Assembly (NCBI RefSeq): GCF_003711805.1
Contig: NZ_QXCP01000010.1
Coordinates: forward strand, 1,061-65,060
Direction of reading: 5' to 3'
DNA length: 64,000 nucleotides
Source: Brachybacterium sp. EE-P12
GTDB lineage: Bacteria; Actinomycetota; Actinomycetes; Actinomycetales; Dermabacteraceae
How positions within the stretch are numbered: position 1 is the stretch's first letter; each line of letters starts with the position of its first letter. This document shows positions 35,572-44,092 of this stretch, in pieces. Position numbers and translations under genes: made by a program. The notes under the pieces were generated by a model, which worked only from the letters and a program-made list of their open reading frames with translations, did no database searches and was not told where the DNA came from.

Positions 35572-36971
35572 GCCGCGGCAGGCGCGCTCGACGCGCCGGC
35601 GACCCTCCCGCGCCCCGCGCGACGCCCGGCGGGCACTCGCACGGCCACGCGCACAGCCAAGCGCACGGCCATGGGCATGCGCATGGGGCCGCGCCGCCCG
35701 CCCCGGTCGGGCGGCGCCCCCGGACCGTGCTCACGGCGCTCGTGCTCGCGCTGCTCGCCGCGACCCTGACCGGGCTGCTGGTGCTGTGGCCGGGCGCGTC
35801 CACCCCCGCCGCCGAGAGCGAGTTCCTCGCCCCGGGGGTCGAGATCGTGCCGGTCACCGTCACCGAGGTCCCCGAGGTCGGCGACGCGGAGGAGACGGTC
35901 CTGGTCGAGGCCGTCGGCCGGGCGGATCCCCTGGACGGGCAGAGGGTCCAGGTCGAGGTGCCGCCGCAGATCGCGGCAGACGGAGTCCGTCCGGGCGACC
36001 GCCTGCGCGTGCTGGACCTCGGCGCCCAGGGCACGACCGGCGCGGGCGCCGCGGGCGAACCGCTCGACGGCGAGGCAGTCGACGGCGAAATCGTCGAGGG
36101 CGAGGCGCTCGCGGGTGCCGAGGACGCGTCGGCCCCGGTGCTGTACTACTTCGATCATGAGCGGGCGATGCCGCTGGGCCTGCTGCTGCTCGCCTACCTG
36201 CTGCTGGTCGCGCTCGTGGCCCGCGGCAGCGGCCTGCGCGCGATGGCAGGCCTCGCCGCCGGCGTCGCCGTCGTGCTGTGGTTCATGCTCCCGGCGATCT
36301 TCGCCGGCCAGGACCCGGTGCTGGTGGCGCTCGTGGCGGCCTCGGCGATGATCTTCCCCTGCGTCTACTTCGCCCACGGGATCTCGGTGCGCACCACCAC
36401 CGCGGTGCTGGGCACCTTCGGGGGCATCGCGGTCACGGTGCTGATCGCCCTGCTCGCCGGGCGCGCCACGGGCATGACCGGGGCCGACGGGGACGCCGCC
36501 CAGATCCTCCACTCCTCCTTCCCCGAGCTGTCGCTGTCGGCGGTGTTCCTGGCCGGGGTGATCATCTCGGGGCTCGGCGCGCTGAACGACGTCACCATCA
36601 CCCAGCCCTCCTCCGCCTGGGAGCTGCGGGCGGCCATGCCCTCGGCGTCGAGGCTCGAGGTGTTCACCGCGACCATGCGGATCGGCCGGGACCACATCGC
36701 CTCGACCGTCTACACGCTGGCCTACGCCTACATCGGCTCCGCCCTGCCGCTGCTGATGTACGCCAGCACCATCAACCGCTCGCTGCTGGACACCCTCGCC
36801 TCCGGGGAGATCGCCGCGGAGATCTTCCGCACCCTCGTCGCCTCGATCGGTCTGGTGCTCGCGATCCCGCTGACCACCGCGATCGCCGCCGCGCTCGCGG
36901 CCCCGCCGGTCAGCGCCGACGGGCGCCGCTCGCGACGACGTCAGCTCCAGGAGCGCCTGGCGCGGTTCTGA
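35568..36971 (+). CDS. YibE/F family membrane protein with His-rich N-terminus
   Basis: 467 residues from GTG 35568 (GTGA overlap with the preceding stop). The cytoplasmic N-terminus contains a His-rich stretch (GHSHGHAHSQAHGHGHAHG, about 22-40) able to bind metal. One membrane segment follows, then an outer domain of about 140 residues, then seven or so membrane helices with the YibE/F landmarks FPCVYFAHGIS, SGLGALNDVTITQ and YAYIGSALPLLM. The transport substrate of YibE/F proteins is not known. Coupling to the acyl reductase suggests co-expression, but a lipid function is only a guess. Confidence 0.88.
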   Translation: MSRGRRARRAGDPPAPRATPGGHSHGHAHSQAHGHGHAHGAAPPAPVGRRPRTVLTALVLALLAATLTGLLVLWPGASTPAAESEFLAPGVEIVPVTVTEVPEVGDAEETVLVEAVGRADPLDGQRVQVEVPPQIAADGVRPGDRLRVLDLGAQGTTGAGAAGEPLDGEAVDGEIVEGEALAGAEDASAPVLYYFDHERAMPLGLLLLAYLLLVALVARGSGLRAMAGLAAGVAVVLWFMLPAIFAGQDPVLVALVAASAMIFPCVYFAHGISVRTTTAVLGTFGGIAVTVLIALLAGRATGMTGADGDAAQILHSSFPELSLSAVFLAGVIISGLGALNDVTITQPSSAWELRAAMPSASRLEVFTATMRIGRDHIASTVYTLAYAYIGSALPLLMYASTINRSLLDTLASGEIAAEIFRTLVASIGLVLAIPLTTAIAAALAAPPVSADGRRSRRRQLQERLARF

Positions 36972-37003
36972 GGGGCTGTCCCACCCCGGGGCTGTCCCAC
37001 CCC
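36972..37003 (+). repeat. Tandem 16-bp duplication
   Basis: GGGGCTGTCCCACCCC is present twice in direct succession (36972-36987 and 36988-37003), starting at the base after the YibE/F stop codon. Each unit can form a short GGGG/CCCC hairpin, so the duplication may act as a double weak terminator. Confidence 0.7.
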
Positions 37004-37014
37004 GGTGACCGGCC

Positions 37015-37072
37015 GGTATCCAGTGTGGGGTGTCGGAATGGAGCGCTGTTCCGACACCCCACACTGGATACC
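37015..37072. repeat. Intergenic palindromic element, copy A
   Basis: Perfect 24-base inverted repeat, arms 37015-37038 and 37049-37072, loop 37039-37048. The left arm starts GGTATCCAGTGTGGGG and ends TGTCGGAA. It lies between the convergent YibE/F and ABC-transporter ATPase genes, so it could end both transcripts. Three related elements occur at 43.9, 46.0 and 52.1 kb, which argues for a dispersed family rather than a local terminator. Confidence 0.9.
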
Positions 37073-37113
37073 CCTCAGTAACGCATGGGTAGTGGCGCGG
37101 CACGCGCGACGAC

Positions 37114-37929
37114 TCAGAGCACCGAGGCGAGGAAGCCCTTCAGGCGCTCGGAGCGGGGATGGTCGATGACCTGCTCGGCGGTGCCGCTCTCGAGGATGCG
37201 GCCCTCGTCCATGAACACGACCCGGTCGGCGACCTCGCGGGCGAAGCCCATCTCATGGGTCACCACGACCATGGTCATCCCGTCGGCCGCGAGGTCCTTG
37301 AGCACCCCGAGCACCTCGGAGACCAGCTCGGGGTCCAGGGCGCTGGTGGGCTCGTCGAAGAGCATCAGCTCGGGGTCCATCGCGAGCGCGCGGGCGATCG
37401 CGACGCGCTGCTGCTGGCCGCCGGAGAGCTCGGAGGGGTAGTGGTCGGCGCGGTCGCCGAGGCCCACCCGCTCCAGCAGCTCGCGGGCCTTCGCCTCCGC
37501 GGCGGCCCTCGGCAGGCCGCGCACCTGCACCGGCGCCTCCATCACATTGGCCAGCGCCGTCAGGTGCGGGAAGAGGTGGAAGCGCTGGAAGACCATCCCG
37601 ATGCGGGAGCGCTGCGCGGCGATCTCGACGGGGCGGAGCTTCTGCCAGCGGCCGTCGGGCAGCGGCTCGGCGCGATAGCCCTGCACCACGCCGTCGACGA
37701 GGACGCGCCCCGCCGTCGGCTCCTCGAGCTGGTTGATGCAGCGCAGCAGCGTGGACTTGCCGGAGCCGGAGGGGCCCACCAGCACGGCCACCTCGCCGGA
37801 GCGGACCGTGAGGTCGCAGCCCTTCAGCACATGGAGGTCGCCGAAGGTCTTGTGCACGCCCTCGACCTGGATCACGACGGGGCTCGCGGCGCCGACGGGG
37901 TTCTCGGGCGTCTCAGGGTTCTGGCTCAT
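37114..37929 (-). CDS. Polar amino acid ABC transporter, ATP-binding protein (GlnQ-like)
   Basis: 271 residues. Walker [10 protein letters not shown] near 52, Q-loop [10 protein letters not shown], signature LSGGQQQR, Walker [13 protein letters not shown] and H-loop VTHEM are complete. [14 protein letters not shown] and the family length fit the PAAT (polar amino acid) group, which energises uptake. An insert with [13 protein letters not shown] is seen in members specific for basic or cystine-like substrates, but I do not assign one. ATG 37929 overlaps the permease stop (TGATG). Last gene of a three-gene importer operon. Confidence 0.93.
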   Translation of the reverse strand: MSQNPETPENPVGAASPVVIQVEGVHKTFGDLHVLKGCDLTVRSGEVAVLVGPSGSGKSTLLRCINQLEEPTAGRVLVDGVVQGYRAEPLPDGRWQKLRPVEIAAQRSRIGMVFQRFHLFPHLTALANVMEAPVQVRGLPRAAAEAKARELLERVGLGDRADHYPSELSGGQQQRVAIARALAMDPELMLFDEPTSALDPELVSEVLGVLKDLAADGMTMVVVTHEMGFAREVADRVVFMDEGRILESGTAEQVIDHPRSERLKGFLASVL

Positions 37930-38900
37930 CACAGCTCCACCTCCGGGAGCGGGTCCTGCGGGGTGGTGCCGGCGCTGTTCACGGCGGCCTGGCGGGAGCG
38001 ACCGCCGCGGCCGCCCCCACCGCCGGCGCGGGCCGGGGTGCGGGCGTCGAAGCCGCGGCCGAAGTACCGCTCGAGGTAGTGCTGGCCCACCATCAGCACG
38101 CTGGTGATCGCGAGGTACCACAGCGCCGCGACGATCAGCAGCGGGATCGGGGTGAACAGCTTGTTGGCGATGCCGTTGGTGGCGAAGGTGAGGTCGAGGG
38201 TGAAGGGCACCGCGAGCACCAGCGAGGTGGTCTTCAGCATCCCGATGGTCTCGTTCCCCAGCGGCGGCACGATCACGCGCATGGCCTGCGGCACGATGAT
38301 GCGGCGCAGGATCGTCCCGTTGCTCATGCCGAGCGCCTTGGACGCCTCGGTCTGGCCCCGGTCCACCGAGTTCAGGCCCGAGCGGATGATCTCGGCGAGA
38401 TAGGCGCCCTCGTTCAGGCCCAGGCCGATCACGGCGGCCCAGAAGGCGGTGAGCAGGTCACGGGTGGAGAAGCTCAGCAGCTCCGGCCCGAAGGGCACGC
38501 CGATCACGATCTTGGGGACGATCACGGTGAACAGGCCCCAGAACACCAGCTGCGTGTACACCGGGATGCCGCGGAAGACGAAGATGTACGCCCAGCTCAC
38601 GCCCCGCAGCACGGGGTTCTCGCTGCGGCGCATGATCGCGGCGGTCAGCGCCACGACGGTGCCGAGGATCATCGACAGCACGGTCAGCAGCAGCGTCCAG
38701 CCGACGCCCTGGACCACCTTGACGTCCAGGAGGTAGGTGGTGACGGTGCCCCATTCGAGCACCGGGTTGGTCACGAGGAACCAGATCAGGCCGAGGGCCA
38801 GGGCGGCCACGATCACGGCGGAGATCCAGGTGCCGGGCCGCGGCGCGGCCTTCGCACGGATCGGGGTGAAGCCCTCGTCGGGGGCATGGGTGGTGGTCAC
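37929..38900 (-). CDS. Polar amino acid ABC transporter, permease
   Basis: 323 residues. About five to six membrane helices. [18 protein letters not shown] opens the HisM/GlnP-type domain, and the EAA loop is ESKALGM-like: [22 protein letters not shown], the contact site for the ATPase. Both termini are extended: about 40 residues at the front and a Gly/Arg-rich cytoplasmic tail of about 45 at the end. GTG 38900 overlaps the binding-protein stop (GTGA). A single permease gene implies a homodimeric channel. Confidence 0.92.
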   Translation of the reverse strand: MTTTHAPDEGFTPIRAKAAPRPGTWISAVIVAALALGLIWFLVTNPVLEWGTVTTYLLDVKVVQGVGWTLLLTVLSMILGTVVALTAAIMRRSENPVLRGVSWAYIFVFRGIPVYTQLVFWGLFTVIVPKIVIGVPFGPELLSFSTRDLLTAFWAAVIGLGLNEGAYLAEIIRSGLNSVDRGQTEASKALGMSNGTILRRIIVPQAMRVIVPPLGNETIGMLKTTSLVLAVPFTLDLTFATNGIANKLFTPIPLLIVAALWYLAITSVLMVGQHYLERYFGRGFDARTPARAGGGGGRGGRSRQAAVNSAGTTPQDPLPEVEL

Positions 38901-39829
38901 GGCTGGGGGTTCACTTCCGCGGTCGGGATCATTCCTGCCTCGTTGCCCCATGCGGCGAGGATCCGCTCCATGTGGCCCGAGTCGATGAGGTGCTGGAGGG
39001 CGGCTCGGATCGCCTCGGCCAGCTCGGGCTGGTCCTTGGCGACGACGATGCCGTTCAGCGCGGACTCCTCGATCTCGCCGATCTCCTCGAGGGTGCCGCG
39101 CGAGCGGGCGATGGCGTAGGCGGTGACCGGGGAGTCGGCCATGAGGATGTCGCCCTTGCCGCCGGCGACGTTGGTCGCGGCGTCGGAGTTCGAGGCGTAG
39201 GCGAGCATGTCGTAGCCGCGAAGTCCCTCGTCGCGGCACTGCTGGGAGCGCTCGATCGAGAGCTCCTCCTGGTAGGTGCCCACCTGGAGGGCGACGCGCT
39301 TGCCGCACAGGTCGTCGGGGTGGATGTCGTAGGGGTTCCCGGCCTTCACGGCGTAGGAGATCCCGGCCTGGAAGTAGGACACCATCGTCACGGCGGCGAG
39401 GCGCTCCTCGTTCACGGTGAAGCTCGAGATGCCGACGTCGTAGGTGGAGCCGACGGCGGGGATGATCTGCGCGAACACCGCCGCCTCGGTGCGGGTGGCG
39501 AGGCCGAGCACCGCGCCGATCGCGGCGAGCACGTCGATGTCGTAGCCGATCGCCTCGCCGTTGCTGCCGACGAACTCGCCGGGGGCGTAGTTCAGGGCCG
39601 CGCCGTTGACGAGCTCGCCGCGCTCTCGGATCTCCTCGGGAACGAGCGCAGAGATCTCGGGGACCTCCTCGATGCCGGAGAGATCGACCTCCGGCACGGC
39701 GTTCGACTCGGCGTCCAGCCGCTCGGAGGCGCGGGTGCAGGAGGCGAGCACCGGGGTGAGCGCGCCCGTGGCCAGGGCCAGGGGCGCGGCGCGCAGCAGG
39801 GTGCGGCGACGGGGTCGGAAACTGGTCAC
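38897..39829 (-). CDS. Polar amino acid ABC transporter, substrate-binding lipoprotein
   Basis: 310 residues from GTG 39829; an upstream ATG at 39856 is open but lies within the predicted promoter. The signal has RRRTLLRAAPLALATGALTP and lipobox LASC, so it may use Tat or Sec before lipidation. The solute-binding domain (family 3) runs from about 70 to the end, with NGEAIGYDIDVLAAIG, DVGISSFTVNEERL, GKRVALQVGTYQEE and KGDILMADSPVTAY. Ligand is an amino acid or analogue, not defined. First gene of the operon, apparently translated from a leaderless mRNA. Confidence 0.88.
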   Translation of the reverse strand: MTSFRPRRRTLLRAAPLALATGALTPVLASCTRASERLDAESNAVPEVDLSGIEEVPEISALVPEEIRERGELVNGAALNYAPGEFVGSNGEAIGYDIDVLAAIGAVLGLATRTEAAVFAQIIPAVGSTYDVGISSFTVNEERLAAVTMVSYFQAGISYAVKAGNPYDIHPDDLCGKRVALQVGTYQEELSIERSQQCRDEGLRGYDMLAYASNSDAATNVAGGKGDILMADSPVTAYAIARSRGTLEEIGEIEESALNGIVVAKDQPELAEAIRAALQHLIDSGHMERILAAWGNEAGMIPTAEVNPQP

Positions 39830-39831
39830 GG

Positions 39832-39864
39832 ATGAATAGTATTCATAGCTCTGCATGACAACAA
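39832..39864 (-). promoter_or_regulatory. Leaderless promoter with operator palindrome for the amino acid importer
   Basis: Reading the minus strand: -35 TTGTTG (complement of 39859-39864), 17-base spacer, -10 TACTAT (complement of 39836-39841), then six bases to GTG at 39829. A perfect 7+1+7 palindrome ATGAATAGTATTCAT (39832-39846) covers the -10 box, where a repressor would block polymerase. The AT content stands out from the surroundings. Further upstream, GACAA/TTGTC arms frame another short inverted repeat. Confidence 0.65.
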
Positions 39865-39917
39865 ATCATTGTCGGGTCTCTCACCGGGCGCGCCTGCGGC
39901 CGCCCCTCCCCGGGCGC

Positions 39918-41975
39918 TCAGCCCGTCGCGATCGGCCCGGTCGTCGTCGGCGCCTCCTCGACGTCGCCCTGCGCGGCGAGCTCCTCCTCCGCGTCGATGT
40001 CCACCGCGGCGCCCTCGAACTGGGAGCGGTACAGCCGCGCATAGGCGCCGTCCGCGACGAGGAGCTGCTCGTGATCGCCCTGTTCGACGATGTCCCCGGC
40101 CTCCATCACCAGGATCAGGTCCGCATCGCGGATGGTGGAGAGGCGGTGGGCGATCACGAAGCTCGTGCGCCCCTCCCGCAGGCGGTTCATGGCCTGCTGG
40201 ACGAGCACCTCGGTGCGGGTGTCCACGCTCGAGGTCGCCTCGTCCAGGATCAGCAGGCTCGGCCGGGCGAGGAAGGCGCGGGCGATCGTGACCAGCTGCT
40301 TCTCTCCGGCCGACAGGGTCGACTCGTCGTCGTCCACGATCGTGTCGTAGCCGTCGGGCAGCTGGCGGGCGAAGTCGTCGACATGGGTGGCGATCGCGGC
40401 GGCCTCGACCTCCTCGTCGCTCGCGTCCAGGCGCCCGTAGCGGATGTTCTCCCGCAGCGTGCCCTTGAACAGCCAGGTGTCCTGCAGGACCATGCCGGTG
40501 CGCTCGCGCAGCTGGGCGCGGGTGAGGTCGCGGATGTCGATCCCGTCGATCGTGATCCGGCCGCCGTCCACCTCGTAGAACCGCATCACGAGGTTCACCA
40601 GGGTGGTCTTCCCGGCCCCCGTCGGCCCGACGATCGCGACCGTGTGGCCGGGGTCCGCGACCAGGGACAGGTCCCGGATCAGCTCGCGGTCGGGGCTGTA
40701 GGAGAAGCGGACGTGCTCGAACTCGACCCGGCCCTCGCCGATGCCGGCCGCGGCGGTGGTCACCGTGGTCTCGGGCTCCTGCTCCTCGGCGTCCAGCAGC
40801 TCGAAGACCCGCTCGGCGCTGGCCACGCCGGACTGCAGCATCGTCGCCATCGAGGCGACCTGGGACAGCGGCTGGGTGAACTGGCGGGAGTACTGGATGA
40901 AGGCCTGCACATCGCCGAGGGTCAGCTGGCCGGAGACGATCCGCAGCCCGCCCACGATCGCGATGACGACGTAGCTGAGGTTCCCCACGAACATCATCAG
41001 CGGCATGATCAGCGAGGAGACGAACTGGGCGCCGAAGGTGGCGCGGAACAGGGTCGCGTTGCGCTCCTCGAAGCGGGCGGCGACCTCGTCGCGCCGGCCG
41101 AAGACGGTCACCAGCGAGTGCCCGGTGTAGGCCTCCTCGACCTCGGAGTTCACCACGCCGGTGGCGTCCCACTGCTGGGCGAAGAGCTTCTGCGCCCGCG
41201 CGCCGACCACGCCCGTGACCACGAGCGCCACGGGGATCACCGCGAGCGCGATGAGCGAGAGCTGCCAGGAGATCATCAGCATCATCACCAGCACGCCGAG
41301 CACCGTGAGGATCGAGTTGACCAGGCCCGTGACGGTGTTCATCAGGGTGTTCTGGATGTTGTCGATGTCGTTGGTGACCCGCGAGAGGATCTCGCCGCGC
41401 TTCATGCGGTCGAAGTACCTCAGCGGCAGCCGGTGCAGCTTCTCCTCGACGTCGCGGCGCAGGCGGGAGACCATCCGCACCAGGATCCGGTTCAGGGCCA
41501 GGCCCTGCAGCCACATCAGCAGCGCGGAGAGGGCGAAGAGGCCGACGGCCAGCCCCAGGGTCTGGTAGAGCGCCGTGAAGTCGATGCCCTCGCCGGGGGT
41601 GAGGGTCATGCCCGAGAGCATGTCCGCGAACTGCTCCTGCCCCTCGGCGCGCAGGCCGTCGATCACCTCGGCGGGATCGGCGCCCGCGGGGAGGTTCTTC
41701 GAGATCAGGCCGGTGAAGAGGATGTCGGTGGCGCGGCCGAGGATCTTCGGGCCCACGACGGAGAAGGCCACGGAGACCACGCCGACGAGGATCGCGGCGA
41801 GCAGATACGGCCGCTCGGGCCCCATCTCGCGCACCAGGCGCTTGGTGGAGGGCCAGAAGTTCTTCGCGCTCTGCCCGGGGCGGAGCCCGCGCGCGGCGTC
41901 CTTCTCGGAGGCGATCTCGTCGGCGGCGCCGGCCTCGTCGCCCGCGGGCTGCTGCGTGCTCTCATCGGCCATCAT
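39918..41975 (-). CDS. ABC exporter half, subunit with catalytic Glu
   Basis: 685 residues: an acidic N-terminal arm of about 45, six membrane helices (about 55-400) and an ATPase domain. Walker A GPTGAGKTT and Walker B LLILDEATSSVD keep the catalytic Glu, and the switch His is in IAHRLST, but the signature reads LSAGEKQL instead of LSGGQ. This is the pattern of one half of a heterodimeric multidrug or lipid exporter of the BmrCD/TmrAB kind. Its start overlaps the stop of the partner gene (TGATG), supporting a pair. Substrate unknown. Confidence 0.92.
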   Translation of the reverse strand: MMADESTQQPAGDEAGAADEIASEKDAARGLRPGQSAKNFWPSTKRLVREMGPERPYLLAAILVGVVSVAFSVVGPKILGRATDILFTGLISKNLPAGADPAEVIDGLRAEGQEQFADMLSGMTLTPGEGIDFTALYQTLGLAVGLFALSALLMWLQGLALNRILVRMVSRLRRDVEEKLHRLPLRYFDRMKRGEILSRVTNDIDNIQNTLMNTVTGLVNSILTVLGVLVMMLMISWQLSLIALAVIPVALVVTGVVGARAQKLFAQQWDATGVVNSEVEEAYTGHSLVTVFGRRDEVAARFEERNATLFRATFGAQFVSSLIMPLMMFVGNLSYVVIAIVGGLRIVSGQLTLGDVQAFIQYSRQFTQPLSQVASMATMLQSGVASAERVFELLDAEEQEPETTVTTAAAGIGEGRVEFEHVRFSYSPDRELIRDLSLVADPGHTVAIVGPTGAGKTTLVNLVMRFYEVDGGRITIDGIDIRDLTRAQLRERTGMVLQDTWLFKGTLRENIRYGRLDASDEEVEAAAIATHVDDFARQLPDGYDTIVDDDESTLSAGEKQLVTIARAFLARPSLLILDEATSSVDTRTEVLVQQAMNRLREGRTSFVIAHRLSTIRDADLILVMEAGDIVEQGDHEQLLVADGAYARLYRSQFEGAAVDIDAEEELAAQGDVEEAPTTTGPIATG

Positions 41976-43711
41976 CACGCCACCTCCTCCTCGACGCCCT
42001 GGCTGCGGACGATCTCCTGGTAGGTCTCCGAGCCCTCGAGCAGCTCGGCGTGGGTGCCCTGGTCGACGATCCGGCCGTTGTCCAGCACGAGGATCAGGTC
42101 CGCGCCGGTGATGGTGGAGACGCGCTGGGCGACGACGAGCTGGAGCGCCTCGCGGGTCTCGGGCACGAGCGCCGCGCGCAGCTTCGCGTCGGTGGTGAGG
42201 TCGAGCGCGCTGAAGGAGTCGTCGAAGAGGTACAGCTTCGGTCTCGCTGCGAGCGCGCGGGCGATGCACAGCCGCTGCCGCTGCCCGCCGGAGACGTTCG
42301 TGCCGCCCTGCGCGATCGGGGAGGCGAGCTGCTCGGGCATCGCGGCGACGAAGTCGCGGCCCTGCGCGACGGTCAGTGCGTGCCAGAGCTGCTGCTCGTC
42401 GGCCTCGGGGCTGCCGAAGCGGAGGTTCGAGGCGACGGTGCCGGAGAAGAGATAGGGCCGCTGCGGGACCAGCCCGACGGTGTCCCACAGGACGCGGGCG
42501 TCGAGGTCGCGCACGTCATGCCCGTTCAGCAGCACCCTTCCCTCGCTCGCGTCCATGAGGCGCGGGACGAGGTTGATCAGGGTGGTCTTGCCGGCGCCGG
42601 TGCCGCCGATGATCGCGACGGTCTGCCCGGCGCGGGCGGTGAAGGAGATGTGCTCGAGCACGGGGCGCTCGGCGCCGGGATAGGTGAAGGAGACGTCCTC
42701 GAAGGTCAGCTCGAGCGGGCCCTCGAGGCTGCGGATCCCGTCGGTGCGCTGGTGGACGCTGGTCTCGGTCTCGAGCACGGCGGTGATGCGCTCGGCGGAG
42801 ACCATGGCGCGCGGGATCATCATCGTCATGAAGGTCGCCATCATCACCGCGATGAGGATCTGCATGAGATAGGCGATGAAGGCGGTGATCGAGCCGATCT
42901 CCATCTGCCCCGAATCGATGCGGGGCGCCGCGACGAGGAGCACCAGCACGCTGGAGATGTTCAGGATGAACATGATGATCGGGTTGATGAGGATCATCAG
43001 GCGTCCGATGCGCCAGTTCAGGTCGGTGAGCTGGCCGTTGACGACGGCGTAGCGCTCCCGCTCGCGGTCCTCGCGCACGAAGGCGCGCAGCACGCGGATG
43101 CCGGTGATCTGCTCGCGCAGCACCCCGTTGATGTCGTCGATCCTGCCCTGCATCTGCTTGAACAGCGGCGCGGCCCGGACGATCAGCATCCCGACGGCGA
43201 GGAGCATGACCGGCACCATCACGGCGATCAGCCAGGCCATCCCGGGCTCGACCCGCAGCGCGAGCACCACCCCGCCGATGCCGGTGACGGGCGCCTGCAC
43301 CAGCATGTTCAGGGAGAAGAAGATGAGCATCTGCACCTGCTGCACGTCGTTCGTGGAGCGGGTGATGAGCGAAGGGGTGCCGAACTCGGCGAGCTCGCGC
43401 GGGGAGAAGGAGTTCACGCGGCCGAAGACCGTCGATCGCAGGTCCTTGCCGACCCGCATCGCGGAGCGCGCGGCGAAGAAGTTCGCGCCGACGAGGGCGA
43501 TGATGTTGCCCAGCGAGATCAGCAGCATGAGCGTGCCGAGGTCCCAGATCACGTCGACGTCGGCCTTCGCGACGCCGTCGTCGATGATGTCGGCGTTGAG
43601 GGTGGGGAGGTAGAGGGCGGCCAGCACGCCGACGATCTGGAAGAGCACCACCAGGGCCACCCAGATCCAGTACGGCTTCAGGCCCCCGAGGACGAGGCGC
43701 AGCAGGGTCAC
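41975..43711 (-). CDS. ABC exporter half, subunit with degenerate ATPase site
   Basis: 578 residues, six membrane helices and an ATPase domain. Walker A GGTGAGKTT is intact and the signature VSGGQRQR is canonical, but Walker B reads LYLFDDSFSALD, with Asp in place of the catalytic Glu, and the switch His is replaced by Gln (VVAQRVSTI). Paired with the downstream subunit this gives one active and one degenerate site. It is the first gene of the pair; the 380-base region upstream holds palindromic repeat copy B. Confidence 0.92.
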   Translation of the reverse strand: MTLLRLVLGGLKPYWIWVALVVLFQIVGVLAALYLPTLNADIIDDGVAKADVDVIWDLGTLMLLISLGNIIALVGANFFAARSAMRVGKDLRSTVFGRVNSFSPRELAEFGTPSLITRSTNDVQQVQMLIFFSLNMLVQAPVTGIGGVVLALRVEPGMAWLIAVMVPVMLLAVGMLIVRAAPLFKQMQGRIDDINGVLREQITGIRVLRAFVREDRERERYAVVNGQLTDLNWRIGRLMILINPIIMFILNISSVLVLLVAAPRIDSGQMEIGSITAFIAYLMQILIAVMMATFMTMMIPRAMVSAERITAVLETETSVHQRTDGIRSLEGPLELTFEDVSFTYPGAERPVLEHISFTARAGQTVAIIGGTGAGKTTLINLVPRLMDASEGRVLLNGHDVRDLDARVLWDTVGLVPQRPYLFSGTVASNLRFGSPEADEQQLWHALTVAQGRDFVAAMPEQLASPIAQGGTNVSGGQRQRLCIARALAARPKLYLFDDSFSALDLTTDAKLRAALVPETREALQLVVAQRVSTITGADLILVLDNGRIVDQGTHAELLEGSETYQEIVRSQGVEEEVA

Positions 43712-43880
43712 GAGAATCCTTCCGAAGGGCCGACCGGACCGAGTCAGGACCGGGCGGGTCCGGAGGGGTCACGGCGGCCTGGGAAGCATAGGACTTCCTG
43801 ACGCCCTGACGCATCCGACCGAAGGAGGATCCGCGCAGGGCGGAACCCTGCGGGCGCCGCCGCGGCGCACGGTGACCCAT
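43712..43880. other. Upstream region of the first exporter pair
   Basis: No gene. Read on the minus strand this is the leader of the exporter operon. Open frames here are Pro/Arg-rich shadows. No convincing -10/-35 pair was found, and the palindromic element begins immediately beyond it. Confidence 0.5.
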
Positions 43881-43950
43881 GGGTATCCAGTGTCAGGTGT
43901 CGGAATAGCGAGCCTTTCCGACAGCTGACACTGGATACCCACCGGTCACC
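43871..43950. repeat. Intergenic palindromic element, copy B
   Basis: Arms of 25 bases at 43881-43905 and 43916-43940 pair with a single mismatch around a ten-base loop. The palindrome is extended by GGTGACC (43871-43877) and GGTCACC (43944-43950). The left arm reads GGGTATCCAGTGTCAGG. Compared with copy A, bases that differ in the left arm (TGTCAGG for TGTGGGG) are largely matched by changes in the right arm. It lies between two minus-strand genes. Confidence 0.9.
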
Positions 43951-44092
43951 GCAGTTCGCGGCCCTATGGAGGCAGCCGACCGTGCGCCGGCCGGGCGCCG
44001 GCCAGGCGCTGGGCCGGCGATGGGCGGGCGGTGGATGGGCGCCGGGCGGGCGACCGCCGGGCCGGCGACGAGCAATGAGCGACGGGCGCGGA
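43951..44092. other. GC-extreme spacer
   Basis: About 140 bases composed almost only of G and C in imperfect GGGCGG/GCCGG units. No open frame with plausible start or domain, and no clear stem-loop beyond simple-sequence pairing. Confidence 0.5.

Noticed and set aside
37015-37072. Simple bidirectional terminator between convergent genes
   Set aside because: As a full explanation it fails: related copies lie between tandem genes and upstream of operons, so the element is a dispersed family even if this copy terminates transcription.
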